From Mycolicibacterium lacusdiani (GTDB taxonomy: Bacteria > Actinomycetota > Actinomycetes > Mycobacteriales > Mycobacteriaceae): a stretch of 64,000 bases of DNA. Where the stretch lies: positions 124,001 to 188,000 of the forward strand of contig NZ_JAKCFC010000001.1 in assembly GCF_021916785.1 (NCBI RefSeq), written 5' to 3'. The notes beneath the pieces were generated by a model. It was given only the letters and a program-made list of their open reading frames with translations, was not told the origin of the DNA and ran no database searches. Position numbers and translations under genes: made by a program. This document shows, piece after piece, positions 50,291 to 60,798 of the stretch (position 1 is the first letter of the stretch; each line of letters begins with the position of its first letter).

Positions 50291-50788
50291 ATGCTTGCCC
50301 AGACACCTGTCCAGATCGCGTGGGTGACGCGTGACCTGGCGGCCACCGAGACGGCGCTGACCGCCGTGCTCGGCGCCACCACCTGGCTGCGCATGCCCGA
50401 CGTTCACTTCGCGCCCGACACGTGCACCTACCGCGGCCAGCCCGCCGACTTCACCGCGCACGTGTCGTTCTCCTACTCCGGGGACACCCAGCTCGAACTG
50501 ATCGAGCCGGTCTCGGGAGTCGGGCCGTACTCCGAGTTCCTCGACGCGTCCGGGCCCGGGCTGCACCACGTGTGCACGACCGCACCGGGCGTCGACGCCT
50601 TCGACGCGATGGTGGCCGAGGCTTCGGCTGCCGACGGCGTCGAGGTCGTCGGACGCGGCGTGATGCCCGGCGGCATGCACTTCGCCTATCTGTCCGCACC
50701 GGACGCGGGCGTGCCCTACCTGGAGATCGCGTACGTCCCGCCCGACATTCAGGCCTTCTTCGACCACGTCAAGCGGCAACAGACATGA
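50291..50788 (+). CDS. glyoxalase/VOC-fold protein
   Basis: The 165-residue protein fits the vicinal oxygen chelate fold: PVQIAWVTRDLAATETALTA in the first module and GPGLHHVCTTAPGVDAFDAM with His and then YLEIAYVPP in the second. Paired beta-alpha-beta-beta-beta modules bind a metal in isomerases, epimerases or dioxygenases. It is followed 28 bases later by the Rv1817-like flavoprotein and preceded by a KstR-type site, so a role in steroid breakdown is suggested. A methylmalonyl-CoA epimerase-like activity is an alternative. Confidence 0.75.
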   Translation: MLAQTPVQIAWVTRDLAATETALTAVLGATTWLRMPDVHFAPDTCTYRGQPADFTAHVSFSYSGDTQLELIEPVSGVGPYSEFLDASGPGLHHVCTTAPGVDAFDAMVAEASAADGVEVVGRGVMPGGMHFAYLSAPDAGVPYLEIAYVPPDIQAFFDHVKRQQT

Positions 50789-50816
50789 CCACCGAGCGCT
50801 CGCCCGAGGAGCAACC

Positions 50817-52304
50817 ATGACAGACATCCCACAGACCGTCGCCGCGTCCGACGTGACGGATTGGGACGACGACGAATTCGACGTGATCGTCGTCGGATTC
50901 GGCATCGCGGGTGGCTGTGCCGCCGTCAGCGCCGCGGCCGCCGGGGCCAAGGTGCTGGTGCTCGAGAAGGCCGCCGCCGCGGGCGGCACCACCTCGATGG
51001 CGGGTGGCCACTTCTACCTCGGCGGCGGTACCGCCGTGCAGCAGGCCACGGGCCACGACGACACCGCCGAGGCCATGTACGACTACCTGGTCGCGGTGTC
51101 CGAGGACCCCGACCTCGACAAGATCCGCGCCTACTGCGAGCAGAGCGTCGAGCACTTCGACTGGCTGGAATCGCTCGGCTTCCAGTTCGAGCGCAGCTAC
51201 TGGAAGGGCAAGGTCGTGGTGCCGCCCGGCACCGAAGGCCTGTCCTACACCGGCAACGAGAAGGTGTGGCCGTTCTCCGAGCAGGCCAAGCCCGCTCCGC
51301 GCGGCCACTCCGTGCCCGTCCCCGGTGAACTGGGCGGAGCCGACATGGTCATCCAGCTGCTGCTCAAGCGCGCCGCCGAACTCGGCGTCTCGATCCGCTA
51401 CGAGACCGGCGTGACCAACCTGATCACCGCCGACGACGGAGCCGTCACCGGTGTGCGGTGGAAGAACTTCGGCGTCACCGGCTCGATCCGAGCCAGGTCC
51501 GTCGTCATCGCGGCAGGCGGGTTCGCGATGAACCCGGACATGGTGGCCAAGCACACGCCCGCGCTGGCCCAGAAGCGAAAGACCAAGCACCACGGCGACG
51601 TCGAGCCCTACATCCTCGGCAACCCGCACGACGACGGGTTGGGCATCCGGCTCGGCATGTCGGCAGGTGGCGAGGTGAAGAACCTCGACGGGCTGTTCAT
51701 CACGGCCGCCGCCTATCCGCCCGAGATCCTGCTCACCGGCGTCATCGTCAACAACCAGGGCCAGCGGTTCGTCGCCGAGGACTCGTACCACTCGCGGACG
51801 TCGGCGTTCGTCCTCGAACAGCCCGACCAGCAGGCGTACCTGATCGTCGACGAGGCGCACATGCAGATGCCGGAAATGCCGCTGATCAAGTTCATCGACG
51901 GCTGGGAGACCGTCGCGGAGATGGAGGCCGCGCTCGGCATCCCCGAGGGGAAGCTGGCCGCCACGCTCGAGCGCTACAACGACCATGCCGCCAAGGGCGA
52001 GGACCCGGACTTCCACAAGCATCCGGACTACGTCGCAGCCCAGGATCAGGGACCGTGGGCGGCGTTCGACCTGTCACTGGGGGTCGCGATGTACTCGGGC
52101 TTCACCATGGGCGGGCTCACCGTCAGCATCGACGGCGAGGTCCAACGGGCCGACGACTCAGTCGTTCCCGGCCTCTACGCCGCGGGCGCCTGCGCCTCGA
52201 ACATCGCGCACGACGGCAAGGGGTACGCCAGCGGCACCCAGCTCGGCGAGGGCTCGTTCTTCGGCAGGCGGGCCGGCACCCACGCCGCCGGGCACCGCTC
52301 CTAG
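50817..52304 (+). CDS. FAD-binding dehydrogenase, Rv1817-like (fumarate reductase/KstD-like flavoprotein)
   Basis: The 495-residue flavoprotein has GFGIAGG (27-33), then [15 protein letters not shown], a central mobile domain, and [20 protein letters not shown] near the end. These are features of the fumarate reductase/3-ketosteroid dehydrogenase flavoprotein group. Its position matches Rv1817. With the KstR-type site upstream, delta-dehydrogenation of a steroid or related ring compound is a reasonable hypothesis. GAGGAG precedes the ATG. It is convergent with the BacA-like gene. Confidence 0.85.
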   Translation: MTDIPQTVAASDVTDWDDDEFDVIVVGFGIAGGCAAVSAAAAGAKVLVLEKAAAAGGTTSMAGGHFYLGGGTAVQQATGHDDTAEAMYDYLVAVSEDPDLDKIRAYCEQSVEHFDWLESLGFQFERSYWKGKVVVPPGTEGLSYTGNEKVWPFSEQAKPAPRGHSVPVPGELGGADMVIQLLLKRAAELGVSIRYETGVTNLITADDGAVTGVRWKNFGVTGSIRARSVVIAAGGFAMNPDMVAKHTPALAQKRKTKHHGDVEPYILGNPHDDGLGIRLGMSAGGEVKNLDGLFITAAAYPPEILLTGVIVNNQGQRFVAEDSYHSRTSAFVLEQPDQQAYLIVDEAHMQMPEMPLIKFIDGWETVAEMEAALGIPEGKLAATLERYNDHAAKGEDPDFHKHPDYVAAQDQGPWAAFDLSLGVAMYSGFTMGGLTVSIDGEVQRADDSVVPGLYAAGACASNIAHDGKGYASGTQLGEGSFFGRRAGTHAAGHRS

Positions 52305-54226
52305 CCTGCGCCCGCCGGGGTCGGCGTCACGACGTCACCCAGCAGCCACTCGCCGTTGCCGACGAGGTGCAGCTGCAGATCGTGGTGCTGCTCGACGGTG
52401 CTGCGGTGGCTGACGCTGACCATGATCGTGCGCGGCAACTCGCTGCGCACCAGTTGGTACAGCGTCATCTCCAGCCCCTCGTCAAGCGCGGATGTCGACT
52501 CGTCGAGGAACACCGCCTTGGGCTTGGTCAGCAGGATGCGCGCGAACGCGATGCGCTGCTGCTCGCCCGGTGAGAGCACCTTGGCCCAGTCGAGCACCTC
52601 GTCGAGGCGGTCGCTCAGATGCGGCAGGGCGACCTTTGCCAACACTGCGTGCAGCTCGTCGTCGGTGAGCTCGCCCTCCTTGCACGGGTAGGACACGACG
52701 GTCCGCAGATCGCCGAGCGGCACGTAGGGCAGCTGCGACAGGAACATCGTCGAGTTCTCCTCGTCGGGGCACTTCATCCTGCCGCTGGCGTACGGCCACA
52801 GCTGCGCCAAGCTGCGCAGCAGCGTCGTCTTGCCGGCGCCCGACGGGCCCGTCACCACCAGCGTGTCGCCGGGGTCGAGGTGCAGGTCGAGTGGCTTGAC
52901 CAGTTGCCTGCCGTCGGGCGTGCGCACCTCGACGTCGTCGAGCTGGACCGTGCCGTCGCCGCAGCCCTCCATCTGCAGTTCGGGCAGCGCGCGCGCCTCC
53001 TCGTTGGCGATGACCAGGCCGTGCAGACGGATGATCGCCGCGCGGTACCCGGCGAACTGGTCGTAGCTGTTGCGGAAGAACGACAAGCCGTCCTGGATGC
53101 TGCCGAACGCCGATGCCGACTGCGTCATCTGCCCGAGCACGATCTCGCCGGAGAAGAACCGAGGGAACTGCAGGGCGTAGGGCAGCAGGACGATCGCCTG
53201 GTCCATCGACAGGTTCCAGCCGTAGAAGCCGATCATCCGGTTGATGTAGCGCTTGTAGTTGGACACGATCGGCGCGAAGCGCTGCCGCAGCCCGGTGCGC
53301 TCGGCCAGTTCGCCGCGGTAGAACGCCACGGCCTCCGACGCGTCGCGCAGGCGCACCAGGGCATAGCGGAACGCGGCGTTGAACTTCTCGTTGTCGAACG
53401 ACAGCCAGATGATCGGACGACCGATCCAGAACGCGAAGATCGTGGCGACCAAGACGTACAGCAGCAGGATGCAGAACATCGCCTTGGGCAACTCGGTGCC
53501 GATGATCGGGACGGTCAGCGTGCCCGACAGGTTCCACAGGATTGCGGTGAACGAGATCATCGACGCGATCGCGTTGATCGCACCGAAGAGCAGCGTCGCC
53601 CCCGAGGTGTTGTTCGGCGTGTTGGGCAACGGCCCGACGCCAGCGGTGAAGATGTCGATGTCGGCCTGGATGCGCTGGTCCGGATTGTCGATCGTGTCGT
53701 CGATGAACCGTCCGCGGTAGTAGGCCTTGCCGTCCAGCCAGTCACCGGTCAGGCGGTCGGTGAGCCAGGCCCGCCAGGCCAGCATGAACCGTTGGGTCAT
53801 GAACAGGTCCAACATGATTCGGGAGATGTGGATCACGGCCAGCACCGCGAACACGCCCATCGACATCCAGAAGCCGTCGCGCCCGGAGTTCCGGATGGTG
53901 GCGTCACCATCACCCAGCCCGGCGGCGACCACCTGGAAGCTGGTCATCATGTCGTTGCCCTGATAGCTGAACAACACGGTGAAGCGGACACCTGCGATCA
54001 CCGACAGCAGCAGTGCCGCGAGCCACAGCCACACCCTGACGCTGTCGGGGCCCTTGAAGTAGTCACCGGTGATCCGCCAGAACTGCCGCCCCCACGCCGT
54101 GTACCGGCCGATCAGGAAGAGGACCGCCATCGTGCACGCCGCAGCGATCGCCCACCCCTTGGCGATCCAGATCAGCGACGTCCACAGCTCATTGCCCCAG
54201 TCCAGCGACGGGGTGAACATCTCCAT
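52301..54226 (-). CDS. bacA: BacA/SbmA-like ABC transporter (Rv1819c homologue)
   Basis: The 641-residue protein starts [14 protein letters not shown], has about six membrane helices in a SbmA/BacA-type domain, and carries a C-terminal ATPase with Walker [10 protein letters not shown] (about 459), signature LSPGEQQR (about 552) and Walker B AVFLDES. Length and start fit Rv1819c (639 residues in my recollection), an importer of vitamin B12 and other hydrophilic compounds, including antimicrobial peptides. PE_PGRS33, which precedes it in M. tuberculosis, is absent. The leader contains two overlapping hairpins. Confidence 0.9.
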   Translation of the reverse strand: MEMFTPSLDWGNELWTSLIWIAKGWAIAAACTMAVLFLIGRYTAWGRQFWRITGDYFKGPDSVRVWLWLAALLLSVIAGVRFTVLFSYQGNDMMTSFQVVAAGLGDGDATIRNSGRDGFWMSMGVFAVLAVIHISRIMLDLFMTQRFMLAWRAWLTDRLTGDWLDGKAYYRGRFIDDTIDNPDQRIQADIDIFTAGVGPLPNTPNNTSGATLLFGAINAIASMISFTAILWNLSGTLTVPIIGTELPKAMFCILLLYVLVATIFAFWIGRPIIWLSFDNEKFNAAFRYALVRLRDASEAVAFYRGELAERTGLRQRFAPIVSNYKRYINRMIGFYGWNLSMDQAIVLLPYALQFPRFFSGEIVLGQMTQSASAFGSIQDGLSFFRNSYDQFAGYRAAIIRLHGLVIANEEARALPELQMEGCGDGTVQLDDVEVRTPDGRQLVKPLDLHLDPGDTLVVTGPSGAGKTTLLRSLAQLWPYASGRMKCPDEENSTMFLSQLPYVPLGDLRTVVSYPCKEGELTDDELHAVLAKVALPHLSDRLDEVLDWAKVLSPGEQQRIAFARILLTKPKAVFLDESTSALDEGLEMTLYQLVRSELPRTIMVSVSHRSTVEQHHDLQLHLVGNGEWLLGDVVTPTPAGAG

Positions 54227-54250
54227 GCAGGGCAAGGTACCCGCACATTC

Positions 54251-54273
54251 CGGCAGGAGCCCTGCCGAGGGCT
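54251..54273. promoter_or_regulatory. two overlapping, mutually exclusive hairpins upstream of bacA
   Basis: CGGCAGG/CCTGCCG around AGC (54251-54267) overlaps AGCCCT/AGGGCT around GCCG (54258-54273). They share the central bases, so only one can form at a time. They lie 25-47 bases before the BacA-like start. There is no U-rich run or B12-box, so a riboswitch is not indicated. Confidence 0.35.
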
Positions 54274-54399
54274 CAACTGGCAGTGGCGGTCGAGATGCCG
54301 CCGAATTCGGATCACGGCACGAGGTAAGTCGGGCTCCGGAAACGGTTGCCGGCGGGGTAATCGGTCGACGGGCCGGGCCGTGCACGCCAAGCTGAACCC

Positions 54400-55239
54400 G
54401 TGCAGGTGCGGACACACGACTCGGCCGACGAATTCCGCGTATTGGCCGGGCCGGTCTACCGCCGCGACCCGATCGGCTCCACCGTCGAACTCGCCGGGCT
54501 CGCCGCGCCCGCGCTGCCGGCCGACGCGGTGCTGCTGACCGCGTGGGACGCCGGGCGCGTGGTCGGCGCCGCCGTCCAGACGCCGCCATATCCGCTCGCC
54601 TGCGGAGGACTACCGGACGGGGCCGTGGCGCCCGCGGTCGACGCGCTGGCCGACCGGACGCCGCGGTTGACGGCCACGCGCGGCCCGCTCGAGGTGGCCA
54701 CCCGGTTCGCCGCGGCGTGGACGCAGCGCACCGGGGCGGTGGTCGCCGAGCGCACCGAGGAGCGCCTGCACGCCCTCGACCGGCTCGAGGCGCCGACCGT
54801 GGCGGGGGAGCACCGGACCCATCGGGCCTCGGACACCGACCTGCTCGCCGACTGGTCGGGCCGCTTCTTCGTCGAGGCGTTCGGCGTCGCGCCGCGGCCG
54901 ATCGCCGACCACCGGGCGTTCGTCACCGCGCAGACGCGGGCGGGCGCGCGCTTCGTGCTCTGGCTGCGCGACGACCGGCCGGTCAGCATGGCCATGCTGC
55001 GGCCCACGGTGGCGGGCGTCGCACGCATCGGTCCGGTGTACACGCCCGACGCGGACCGTGGGCACGGCCACGGCTCGGCGGTGACGGCCGCGGCCGCTGC
55101 CATCGCCCTGGCGGGAGGCGCAGGGGACGTCGTGCTGTTCACCGACCTCGCCAACCCGGTGTCGAACGCGATCTACCGACGGATCGGCTTCCGCCCCGTC
55201 GGGGACTGGCTGGCGATCGAGTTCACGACGCGCCGGTGA
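54400..55239 (+). CDS. GNAT-family N-acetyltransferase
   Basis: The 279-residue protein has a first half without a clear catalytic motif and a C-terminal GNAT core: [20 protein letters not shown], then [20 protein letters not shown] (acetyl-CoA pyrophosphate loop Arg-Gly-His-Gly-x-Gly) and [18 protein letters not shown]. It would transfer an acyl group from acyl-CoA to an amine. It stands between the BacA-like and secA2 genes, where ilvG lies in M. tuberculosis. GTG 54400 is the start; the acceptor is unknown. Confidence 0.82.
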   Translation: MQVRTHDSADEFRVLAGPVYRRDPIGSTVELAGLAAPALPADAVLLTAWDAGRVVGAAVQTPPYPLACGGLPDGAVAPAVDALADRTPRLTATRGPLEVATRFAAAWTQRTGAVVAERTEERLHALDRLEAPTVAGEHRTHRASDTDLLADWSGRFFVEAFGVAPRPIADHRAFVTAQTRAGARFVLWLRDDRPVSMAMLRPTVAGVARIGPVYTPDADRGHGHGSAVTAAAAAIALAGGAGDVVLFTDLANPVSNAIYRRIGFRPVGDWLAIEFTTRR

Positions 55240-55260
55240 TGACCGGGCCCTCGCGCCGCG

Positions 55261-55266
55261 TATTTT
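55261..55266 (+). promoter_or_regulatory. leaderless -10 box of secA2 (TATTTT)
   Basis: TATTTT, an AT-rich island in GC-rich sequence, stands seven bases before the GTG start of secA2. Confidence 0.5.
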
Positions 55267-55273
55267 GAAGCAC

Positions 55274-57640
55274 GTGGCCAAGACTGCCGGCAAGACATCG
55301 CCAAAGACATCGCCCAAGACCCGTTCGTCGGGCCGCCTGAGCAACCGCTTCTGGAAGATGCTCGGCGCAAGCACCGACAAGGACCAAGCCGTTTCCATGG
55401 AGCTGGTCACGAAGTCGCTCGACTTCGACGACAAGGCCGCGGCACTCGACGACGAGCAGCTCCGCAAGGCAGCCAAGCTCCTCGAGCTCGGCGACCTGGC
55501 CGAGTCGTCCGACATCCCGCAGTTCCTCGCCATCGCCCGCGAGGCGTCGGAGCGGGCGACCACGCTGCGCCCATTCGACGTCCAGCTGCTCGGTGCGCTG
55601 CGCATGCTGGCGGGCGACGTGGTCGAGATGGCCACCGGTGAGGGCAAGACGCTCGCCGGGGCGATTGCGGCAGCCGGGTACGCCATCGCGGGCCGCAGCG
55701 TGCACGTCATCTCGGTCAACGACTACCTGGCTCGACGCGACGCCGAGTGGATGGGCCCGCTGCTCGAGGCCATGGGACTGACCGTCGGCTGGATCACCGC
55801 CGAGTCCACACCGGAGGAGCGGCGCACCGCCTACGGGTGCGACGTGACCTACGCGTCGGTCAACGAAATCGGCTTCGACGTGCTGCGCGATCAGCTGGTC
55901 ACCGACGTCGCCGACCTGGTGTCGCCGCACCCGGACGTGGCGCTGATCGACGAAGCCGACTCCGTGCTCGTCGACGAGGCACTGGTTCCGCTGGTGCTGG
56001 CGGGCACCACGCACCGCGAGACGCCGCGGCTCGAGGTCATCCGGCTGGTCGGGGAGCTCGTCTCCGGCAAGGACTACGACTCCGACGCCGACCGCCGCAA
56101 CGTGCACCTGACCGACGAGGGCGCCCGCAAGCTGGAGAAGGCGCTCGGCGGCATCGACATCTACTCCGAGGAGCACGTCAGCACGACGCTCACCGAGGTG
56201 AACGTGGCGCTGCACGCCCACGTCCTGCTGCAGCGCGACGTGCACTACATCGTGCGCGACGACCGCGTGCAGCTGATCAACGCCTCCCGCGGTCGCATCG
56301 CCGCGCTGCAGCGGTGGCCCGACGGGCTGCAGGCGGCCGTCGAGGCCAAGGAGGGCATCGCGCCCACCGAGACCGGCGAGGTCCTCGACACCATCACCGT
56401 GCAGGCGCTGATCAACCGGTATCCCCGGGTGTGCGGCATGACGGGCACCGCGCTGGCGGCCGGCGAGCAGCTGCGCCAGTTCTACAAGCTCGGCGTGTCC
56501 CCGATCCCGCCGAACACGCCCAACATCCGCGAGGACGACGACGACCGGGTGTACATCACCGCGGCCGCCCGCAACGCGGCCGTGGCCGAGCACATCGCGA
56601 CCGTGCACGAGACCGGTCAGCCCGTGCTGGTCGGCACCCGCGACGTCGCCGAGTCCGAGGAACTCCACGAGCGTCTGGTCAAGCGCGGCATCCCTGCCGT
56701 GGTGCTCAACGCCAAGAACGATGCCGAGGAAGCCGCCGTCATCGCCGAGGCAGGGACGCTGGGCAAGGTCACCGTCTCGACGCAGATGGCGGGCCGCGGC
56801 ACCGACATCCGGCTCGGCGGGTCCGATGTAGACGGCCACTCCGCCCTGAAGGGAGAGGTGGCGGAGCTCGGCGGCCTGCACGTCATCGGCACCGGACGCC
56901 ATCACACCGAGCGGCTGGACAATCAGCTGCGCGGTCGTGCCGGGCGCCAAGGCGACCCCGGCTCGTCGGTGTTCTTCGCCAGCTGGGAGGACGACGTCGT
57001 CGTCGCCAATCTCGAGCAGCAGAAACTGCCGATGCAGACCGACGAGGACGGCCGGATCGTGCACGAGAAGGCGGCCCAGCTGCTCGGTCACGCGCAGCGC
57101 GTCGCCGAGGGCAAGCTGCTCGACGTGCACGCCAACACCTGGCGGTACAACCAGCTGGTGGCCCAGCAGCGGTCGATCATCTCGGAGCGGCGGGAGAAGC
57201 TGCTGCGCACCGACACCGCGCGTCAGGAACTCGCGGAGCGTTCCCCGAAGCGCTACGAACTGCTGCTCGAGGAGATCGGCGAGGAGCGGCTGGAGCGCAT
57301 CTGCCGGCTGATCATGCTCTACCACCTGGACCGCGGCTGGGCCGATCACCAGGCGTACCTGTCCGACGTCCGGGAGAGCATCCACCTTCGCGCACTCGGT
57401 CGGCAGAATCCGCTCGACGAGTTCCATCGCCTGGCCGTCGATGCGTTCGGCTCGCTGGCTGCCGACGCGATCGAGGCCGCTCAGCAGACGTTCGAGACCG
57501 CGAACGTCACCGAGGACGAGCCCGGCCTGGACCTGTCGAAGCTGGCGCGGCCCACGTCGACGTGGACGTACATGATTCACGACAACCCGTTGGCGGACGA
57601 CTCGATGTCGGCGCTGAGCCTGCCGGGAGTGTTCCGCTAG
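55274..57640 (+). CDS. secA2: accessory protein translocase ATPase SecA2
   Basis: The 788-residue motor has Walker A ATGEGKT (about 118-124), the DEAD box [12 protein letters not shown], the CGMTGTA segment and motifs [13 protein letters not shown] and [16 protein letters not shown]. It lacks the C-terminal linker and zinc-binding tail of SecA1, as is normal for SecA2. SecA2 exports a subset of proteins, including those lacking typical signal peptides, and contributes to virulence in M. tuberculosis. A basic Ser/Lys/Thr-rich N-terminus precedes the conserved RFWKMLG. The position matches Rv1821. Confidence 0.95.
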   Translation: MAKTAGKTSPKTSPKTRSSGRLSNRFWKMLGASTDKDQAVSMELVTKSLDFDDKAAALDDEQLRKAAKLLELGDLAESSDIPQFLAIAREASERATTLRPFDVQLLGALRMLAGDVVEMATGEGKTLAGAIAAAGYAIAGRSVHVISVNDYLARRDAEWMGPLLEAMGLTVGWITAESTPEERRTAYGCDVTYASVNEIGFDVLRDQLVTDVADLVSPHPDVALIDEADSVLVDEALVPLVLAGTTHRETPRLEVIRLVGELVSGKDYDSDADRRNVHLTDEGARKLEKALGGIDIYSEEHVSTTLTEVNVALHAHVLLQRDVHYIVRDDRVQLINASRGRIAALQRWPDGLQAAVEAKEGIAPTETGEVLDTITVQALINRYPRVCGMTGTALAAGEQLRQFYKLGVSPIPPNTPNIREDDDDRVYITAAARNAAVAEHIATVHETGQPVLVGTRDVAESEELHERLVKRGIPAVVLNAKNDAEEAAVIAEAGTLGKVTVSTQMAGRGTDIRLGGSDVDGHSALKGEVAELGGLHVIGTGRHHTERLDNQLRGRAGRQGDPGSSVFFASWEDDVVVANLEQQKLPMQTDEDGRIVHEKAAQLLGHAQRVAEGKLLDVHANTWRYNQLVAQQRSIISERREKLLRTDTARQELAERSPKRYELLLEEIGEERLERICRLIMLYHLDRGWADHQAYLSDVRESIHLRALGRQNPLDEFHRLAVDAFGSLAADAIEAAQQTFETANVTEDEPGLDLSKLARPTSTWTYMIHDNPLADDSMSALSLPGVFR

Positions 57641-57643
57641 GTT
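57638..57643 (+). promoter_or_regulatory. leaderless -10 box of pgsA2 overlapping the secA2 stop (TAGGTT)
   Basis: The TAG stop of secA2 (57638-57640) opens TAGGTT, which is seven bases before the ATG at 57651. This suggests an own promoter for pgsA2 and selects 57651 over the ATG at 57645. Confidence 0.45.
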
Positions 57644-57650
57644 CATGGCC

Positions 57651-58301
57651 ATGGGTCCGGCGGGCAGGAGCGAAGCGACCGGGGGATCGGGTCCGGCGGG
57701 CAGGAACGCGAGGATCGGCGATCGCATCCTGACGATCCCGAACGTGCTCAGCGTCGTCCGTCTGATCCTGGTCCCGGTCTTCCTGTACCTGCTGCTGGTC
57801 GCACACTCATACGCGCCCGCGGTGGCGGTGCTGATGTTCAGCGGCGCCTCCGACTGGGCCGACGGCAAGATCGCACGGCTCTACGACAACCAGTCCTCGC
57901 GGCTCGGGGAGCTCCTCGACCCGGCGGTCGACCGGATCTACATGTTCGCCGTGCCGGTGGCGTTCGCGGCGGCGCACATCGTCCCGTGGTGGCTGGTGCT
58001 GGTGCTGATCGGTCGAGACGCCGTGCTGGCCACGACGCTGCCGATGCTGCGGACCCGCGGGCTGACCGCGCTGCCGGTGACCTACCTCGGCAAGGCCGCG
58101 ACGTTCGCGCTGATGTCCGGCTTCCCGCTGATTCTGCTGGGCCAGTGGGACGCGCTGTGGAGTCGCGTGGTGCTGGCCGTCGGGTCGGCGTTCGTGATCT
58201 GGGGGCTGGCGCTGTACCTGTGGTCGGGGGTGCTGTACCTGATCCAGGTCGGCATGGTGATGCGTCGGCTGCCGCGCCATTCGGTGCCGGGGAAAGCCTG
58301 A
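57651..58301 (+). CDS. pgsA2: CDP-alcohol phosphatidyltransferase, PgsA2
   Basis: The 216-residue membrane enzyme has the CDP-alcohol phosphotransferase motif in [20 protein letters not shown] followed by ELLDPAVDR. Between AR and G there are nine residues where the usual motif has eight. It has about five to six helices. It corresponds to Rv1822 and would make phosphatidylglycerol phosphate, cardiolipin or a related lipid; which one is uncertain. The first 20 residues ([18 protein letters not shown]) come from a dispersed repeat, see 57654-57704. Confidence 0.87.
   Translation: MGPAGRSEATGGSGPAGRNARIGDRILTIPNVLSVVRLILVPVFLYLLLVAHSYAPAVAVLMFSGASDWADGKIARLYDNQSSRLGELLDPAVDRIYMFAVPVAFAAAHIVPWWLVLVLIGRDAVLATTLPMLRTRGLTALPVTYLGKAATFALMSGFPLILLGQWDALWSRVVLAVGSAFVIWGLALYLWSGVLYLIQVGMVMRRLPRHSVPGKA
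57654..57704 (+). repeat. dispersed/direct repeat at the 5' end of pgsA2
   Basis: GGTCCGGCGGGCAGGA occurs twice (57654-57669 and 57689-57704) on either side of GAGCGAAGCGACCGGGG (from 57668). The latter is the same word as upstream of the SCNase-like operon at 13144-13176. The element reads through in frame and adds about twenty residues to PgsA2 before the conserved [10 protein letters not shown]. Confidence 0.5.
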
Positions 58302-58305
58302 CCTG

Positions 58306-59214
58306 ATGTCCGGCGACGAGCGTGCGCTCGGCGGCTTCAGTCGCGACGCCGGCCGAAATGCCCACGAGGCCGACGCCCCGACGCTGCTCCCGGTGCCGTC
58401 ACTGCTGCGCTCACTGCTCTCCGACCACCTCGACCCCGGCTATGCGGCCGCGGCCGAGAAGTCGGGCGGCCGCCCGCGGCGCCGCGGCGTCGAGTGGGCC
58501 TGGCAGCTCGCCGCCGGGCTGGCGGTCGCCGCCGTGCTCGCGACTGCCGCGGCACAGGCCCAGTCGGTGGCACCTGCGACCCGCGAGACGCAGCACGTGC
58601 TGGCCGACGGCGTGCGGACCGCCCAGGAGTCGACGAACGCGGTCGCCGCCCAGCGCTCGTCGTTGGCCGCCCGGGTCGAGGACGAACGGCGCACGCGCCT
58701 CGAGGGTGACGAACAGGGCCGCGTGCTGCTCGACCGCCTCGACGACGCCGAGTTCGCGGCCGCTGCCACGCCCGTACACGGTCCGGGGCTCACCGTCACC
58801 GCGACCGAACCCGGTACCTCGCGCGACCTCTCCGACGTGTCCAAGCAGCGCATCCCGGGCGGCAGGCAGGCGATCCTCGACCGGGATCTGCAGCTGGTGG
58901 TGAACTCGCTGTGGGCCAGTGGCGCGGAGGCGATCGCGGTCGGTGGGATCCGGATCGGGCCCAACGTGACGATTCGGCAGGCGGGCGGCGGCATCCTCGT
59001 CGACAATCAGCCGATCAGCAGCCCGTACGAGGTCAACGCGATCGGGCCGCCGCACGCAATGCAGGACGTCTTCGACCGCAGCCCGGGTCTGCAGCGCCTG
59101 CGGCTGCTGGAGGCGTCCTACGGGGTCGGCGTCAACGTGAGCGCCGCCGACGACCTGACCGTCGAGCCGGGTGCCGTGCGCGACCTCGGCTTCGCCAAAC
59201 CGGTGGGCCAGTGA
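58306..59214 (+). CDS. DUF881 family membrane-anchored protein (Rv1823-like)
   Basis: The 302-residue protein has a cytoplasmic N-terminus ([20 protein letters not shown]), one membrane segment (about residues 66-86), and an outside DUF881 domain: [20 protein letters not shown], then [23 protein letters not shown]881 proteins are found with Sbp near division genes in actinobacteria; their role is not known. It lies 4 bases after pgsA2 and is followed by sbp and a second DUF881 gene. Confidence 0.88.
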   Translation: MSGDERALGGFSRDAGRNAHEADAPTLLPVPSLLRSLLSDHLDPGYAAAAEKSGGRPRRRGVEWAWQLAAGLAVAAVLATAAAQAQSVAPATRETQHVLADGVRTAQESTNAVAAQRSSLAARVEDERRTRLEGDEQGRVLLDRLDDAEFAAAATPVHGPGLTVTATEPGTSRDLSDVSKQRIPGGRQAILDRDLQLVVNSLWASGAEAIAVGGIRIGPNVTIRQAGGGILVDNQPISSPYEVNAIGPPHAMQDVFDRSPGLQRLRLLEASYGVGVNVSAADDLTVEPGAVRDLGFAKPVGQ

Positions 59215-59224
59215 TCGGAGTCGA

Positions 59225-59557
59225 ATGATCGGAATCGCCGCACTCGTCATCGGGATCGTGCTCGGGCTGGTCTTCCACCCGAGCGTGCCCGACGTCATCC
59301 AGCCGTACCTGCCGATCGCGGTGGTCGCCGCCCTCGATGCGGTGTTCGGCGGTCTGCGGGCGTACCTGGAGCGCATCTTCGACTCCAAGGTGTTCGTGAT
59401 CTCGTTCGTGTTCAACGTCCTGGTCGCGGCGATCATCGTGTTCGTCGGCGACCAACTCGGCGTGGGCACGCAGCTGTCGACGGCGATCATCGTCGTGCTC
59501 GGCATCCGGATCTTCGGCAACGCCGCCGCCCTGCGGCGCAGGTTGTTCGGGGCGTGA
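59225..59557 (+). CDS. sbp: small basic protein Sbp (DUF1290, Rv1824-like)
   Basis: The 110-residue protein has three to four membrane segments with VFHPSVPDVIQPYLPIAVVA and LDAVFGGLRAYLERIFDSKV as the conserved middle. It ends with a basic tail (AALRRRLFGA). This is the classic Sbp fold found beside DUF881 genes in Gram-positive bacteria. It may act in cell division or membrane organisation. The ATG at 59225 was chosen over an upstream frame because of the family N-terminus. Confidence 0.9.
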   Translation: MIGIAALVIGIVLGLVFHPSVPDVIQPYLPIAVVAALDAVFGGLRAYLERIFDSKVFVISFVFNVLVAAIIVFVGDQLGVGTQLSTAIIVVLGIRIFGNAAALRRRLFGA

Positions 59558-59558
59558 C

Positions 59559-60353
59559 GTGAACGAGCATCACGGCAAGCACGAGCTGCCGCCGCACCAC
59601 GCGTCCCCGCCGATCGGGGATCTGCAACCGGCGGGCGTGGCAGGCGTGCTCCGGCGGGGGAGGTCGCAGCTCCTGTTCGGGACGCTGGCGGTGCTGCTGT
59701 GCCTGCTGCTCGGCATCGCGATCGCCACGCAGGCCCACCAGACCGACTCGGGTGACTCGCTGGAGAACGCCAGGCCCGCCGATCTGCTGGTGCTGCTGGA
59801 CTCGCTGCAGCAGCGCGAGGCCGCGCTCAACACCGAGGTCGCCGATCTGCAGCGCACGCTGACGGCGCTGGAGACGTCCGGCAGCGACGACGCCGCCGCG
59901 ATCGCCAACGCCCGCGACCGCCTGGCCGCGCTGTCGATCCTGATCGGCACGGTCGCGGCCACCGGGCCGGGGGTCACGCTGACCATCGAGGACGACGCAC
60001 CTGGGGTGTCGCCGGAGACGATGCTCGACGTCGTCAACGAGCTGCGCGCCGCGGGTGCGGAGGCGATGGAGATAGCAACGCCCGCGGGCACGAAGATCAG
60101 GGTGGGCGTGGACACCTGGGTGGTCGGCGTGCCGGGCGCGCTGGTGGTCGACGGCATCACGATCAATCCGCCGTATACGGTTCTCGCGATTGGCGATCCG
60201 GCGACGCTGGCCGCCGCGATGAACATCCCCGGCGGGGCGATGGACAGCGTCGAACGGGTCGGCGGCACAATGACCGTGCAGCAGACCGACACGGTCGACG
60301 TGACCGCCTTGCGGCAACCGAAACCCCGCCAATACGCTCAGCCGGTCAAGTGA
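59559..60353 (+). CDS. DUF881 family membrane-anchored protein (Rv1825-like)
   Basis: The 264-residue protein has a cytoplasmic His-rich N-terminus, a membrane segment (about 45-62), a short coiled coil (LLDSLQQREAALNTEVADLQ) and a DUF881 domain (VTLTIEDDAPGVSPETMLDV, then VDGITINPPYTVLAIGDPAT). It completes the DUF881/Sbp/DUF881 trio. GTG 59559 follows the sbp stop by one base. A role in envelope or division is suggested by relatives, not proven. Confidence 0.88.
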   Translation: MNEHHGKHELPPHHASPPIGDLQPAGVAGVLRRGRSQLLFGTLAVLLCLLLGIAIATQAHQTDSGDSLENARPADLLVLLDSLQQREAALNTEVADLQRTLTALETSGSDDAAAIANARDRLAALSILIGTVAATGPGVTLTIEDDAPGVSPETMLDVVNELRAAGAEAMEIATPAGTKIRVGVDTWVVGVPGALVVDGITINPPYTVLAIGDPATLAAAMNIPGGAMDSVERVGGTMTVQQTDTVDVTALRQPKPRQYAQPVK

Positions 60354-60402
60354 GGCCCGACGGCCTCGCCGGTGACACCGAGCGACGAGAACAAGGAGCG
60401 CC

Positions 60403-60798
60403 GTGAGCGAGACCCCGTCCGACCTGTCCTACACCTCCGACCACGAGTGGGTCCGACTCACCGGGGACGACACCGTACGGGTGGGCATCACCGACTACGC
60501 GCAGTCCGCGCTGGGCGACGTGGTGTTCGTCGACCTCCCGGCGGTCGGCGACGAGGTCACGGCGGGCAACGAGTTCGGCAACGTCGAGTCGACCAAGTCG
60601 CAGTCGGAGCTCTACGCGCCCATCACCGCCAAAGTGGTTGCGGTGAACGAGGATCTGGCCGACTCCCCGGAACTGGTCAATTCCGACCCGTACGGCGGTG
60701 GTTGGCTCATCGACCTGCAGGTCGACCCGGACGCCATCGAGGAGGCCATGTCGGCTTTGCTCGACGCCGACGGGTACCGTGCCACTCTCGACGAATGA
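60403..60798 (+). CDS. gcvH: glycine cleavage system H protein
   Basis: The 131-residue protein has the lipoyl domain with Lys65 in [14 protein letters not shown], as expected for H protein, and DHEWVRL at the N-terminus. It shuttles the aminomethyl group between P, T and L proteins. AAGGAG at 60393-60398 precedes the GTG. gcvP lies about 3 kb downstream under a glycine riboswitch, separated by garA and the MerR genes. Confidence 0.95.
   Translation: MSETPSDLSYTSDHEWVRLTGDDTVRVGITDYAQSALGDVVFVDLPAVGDEVTAGNEFGNVESTKSQSELYAPITAKVVAVNEDLADSPELVNSDPYGGGWLIDLQVDPDAIEEAMSALLDADGYRATLDE

Noticed and set aside
54227..54399. Cobalamin riboswitch before the BacA-like (B12 importer) gene
   Set aside because: No B12-box or other conserved cobalamin riboswitch element was seen. 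The region has only short overlapping hairpins.
55223..57868. An 881-codon minus-strand open frame opposite secA2
   Set aside because: SecA2 is unmistakable on the plus strand. The antisense frame has mirror-frame composition and no motifs.
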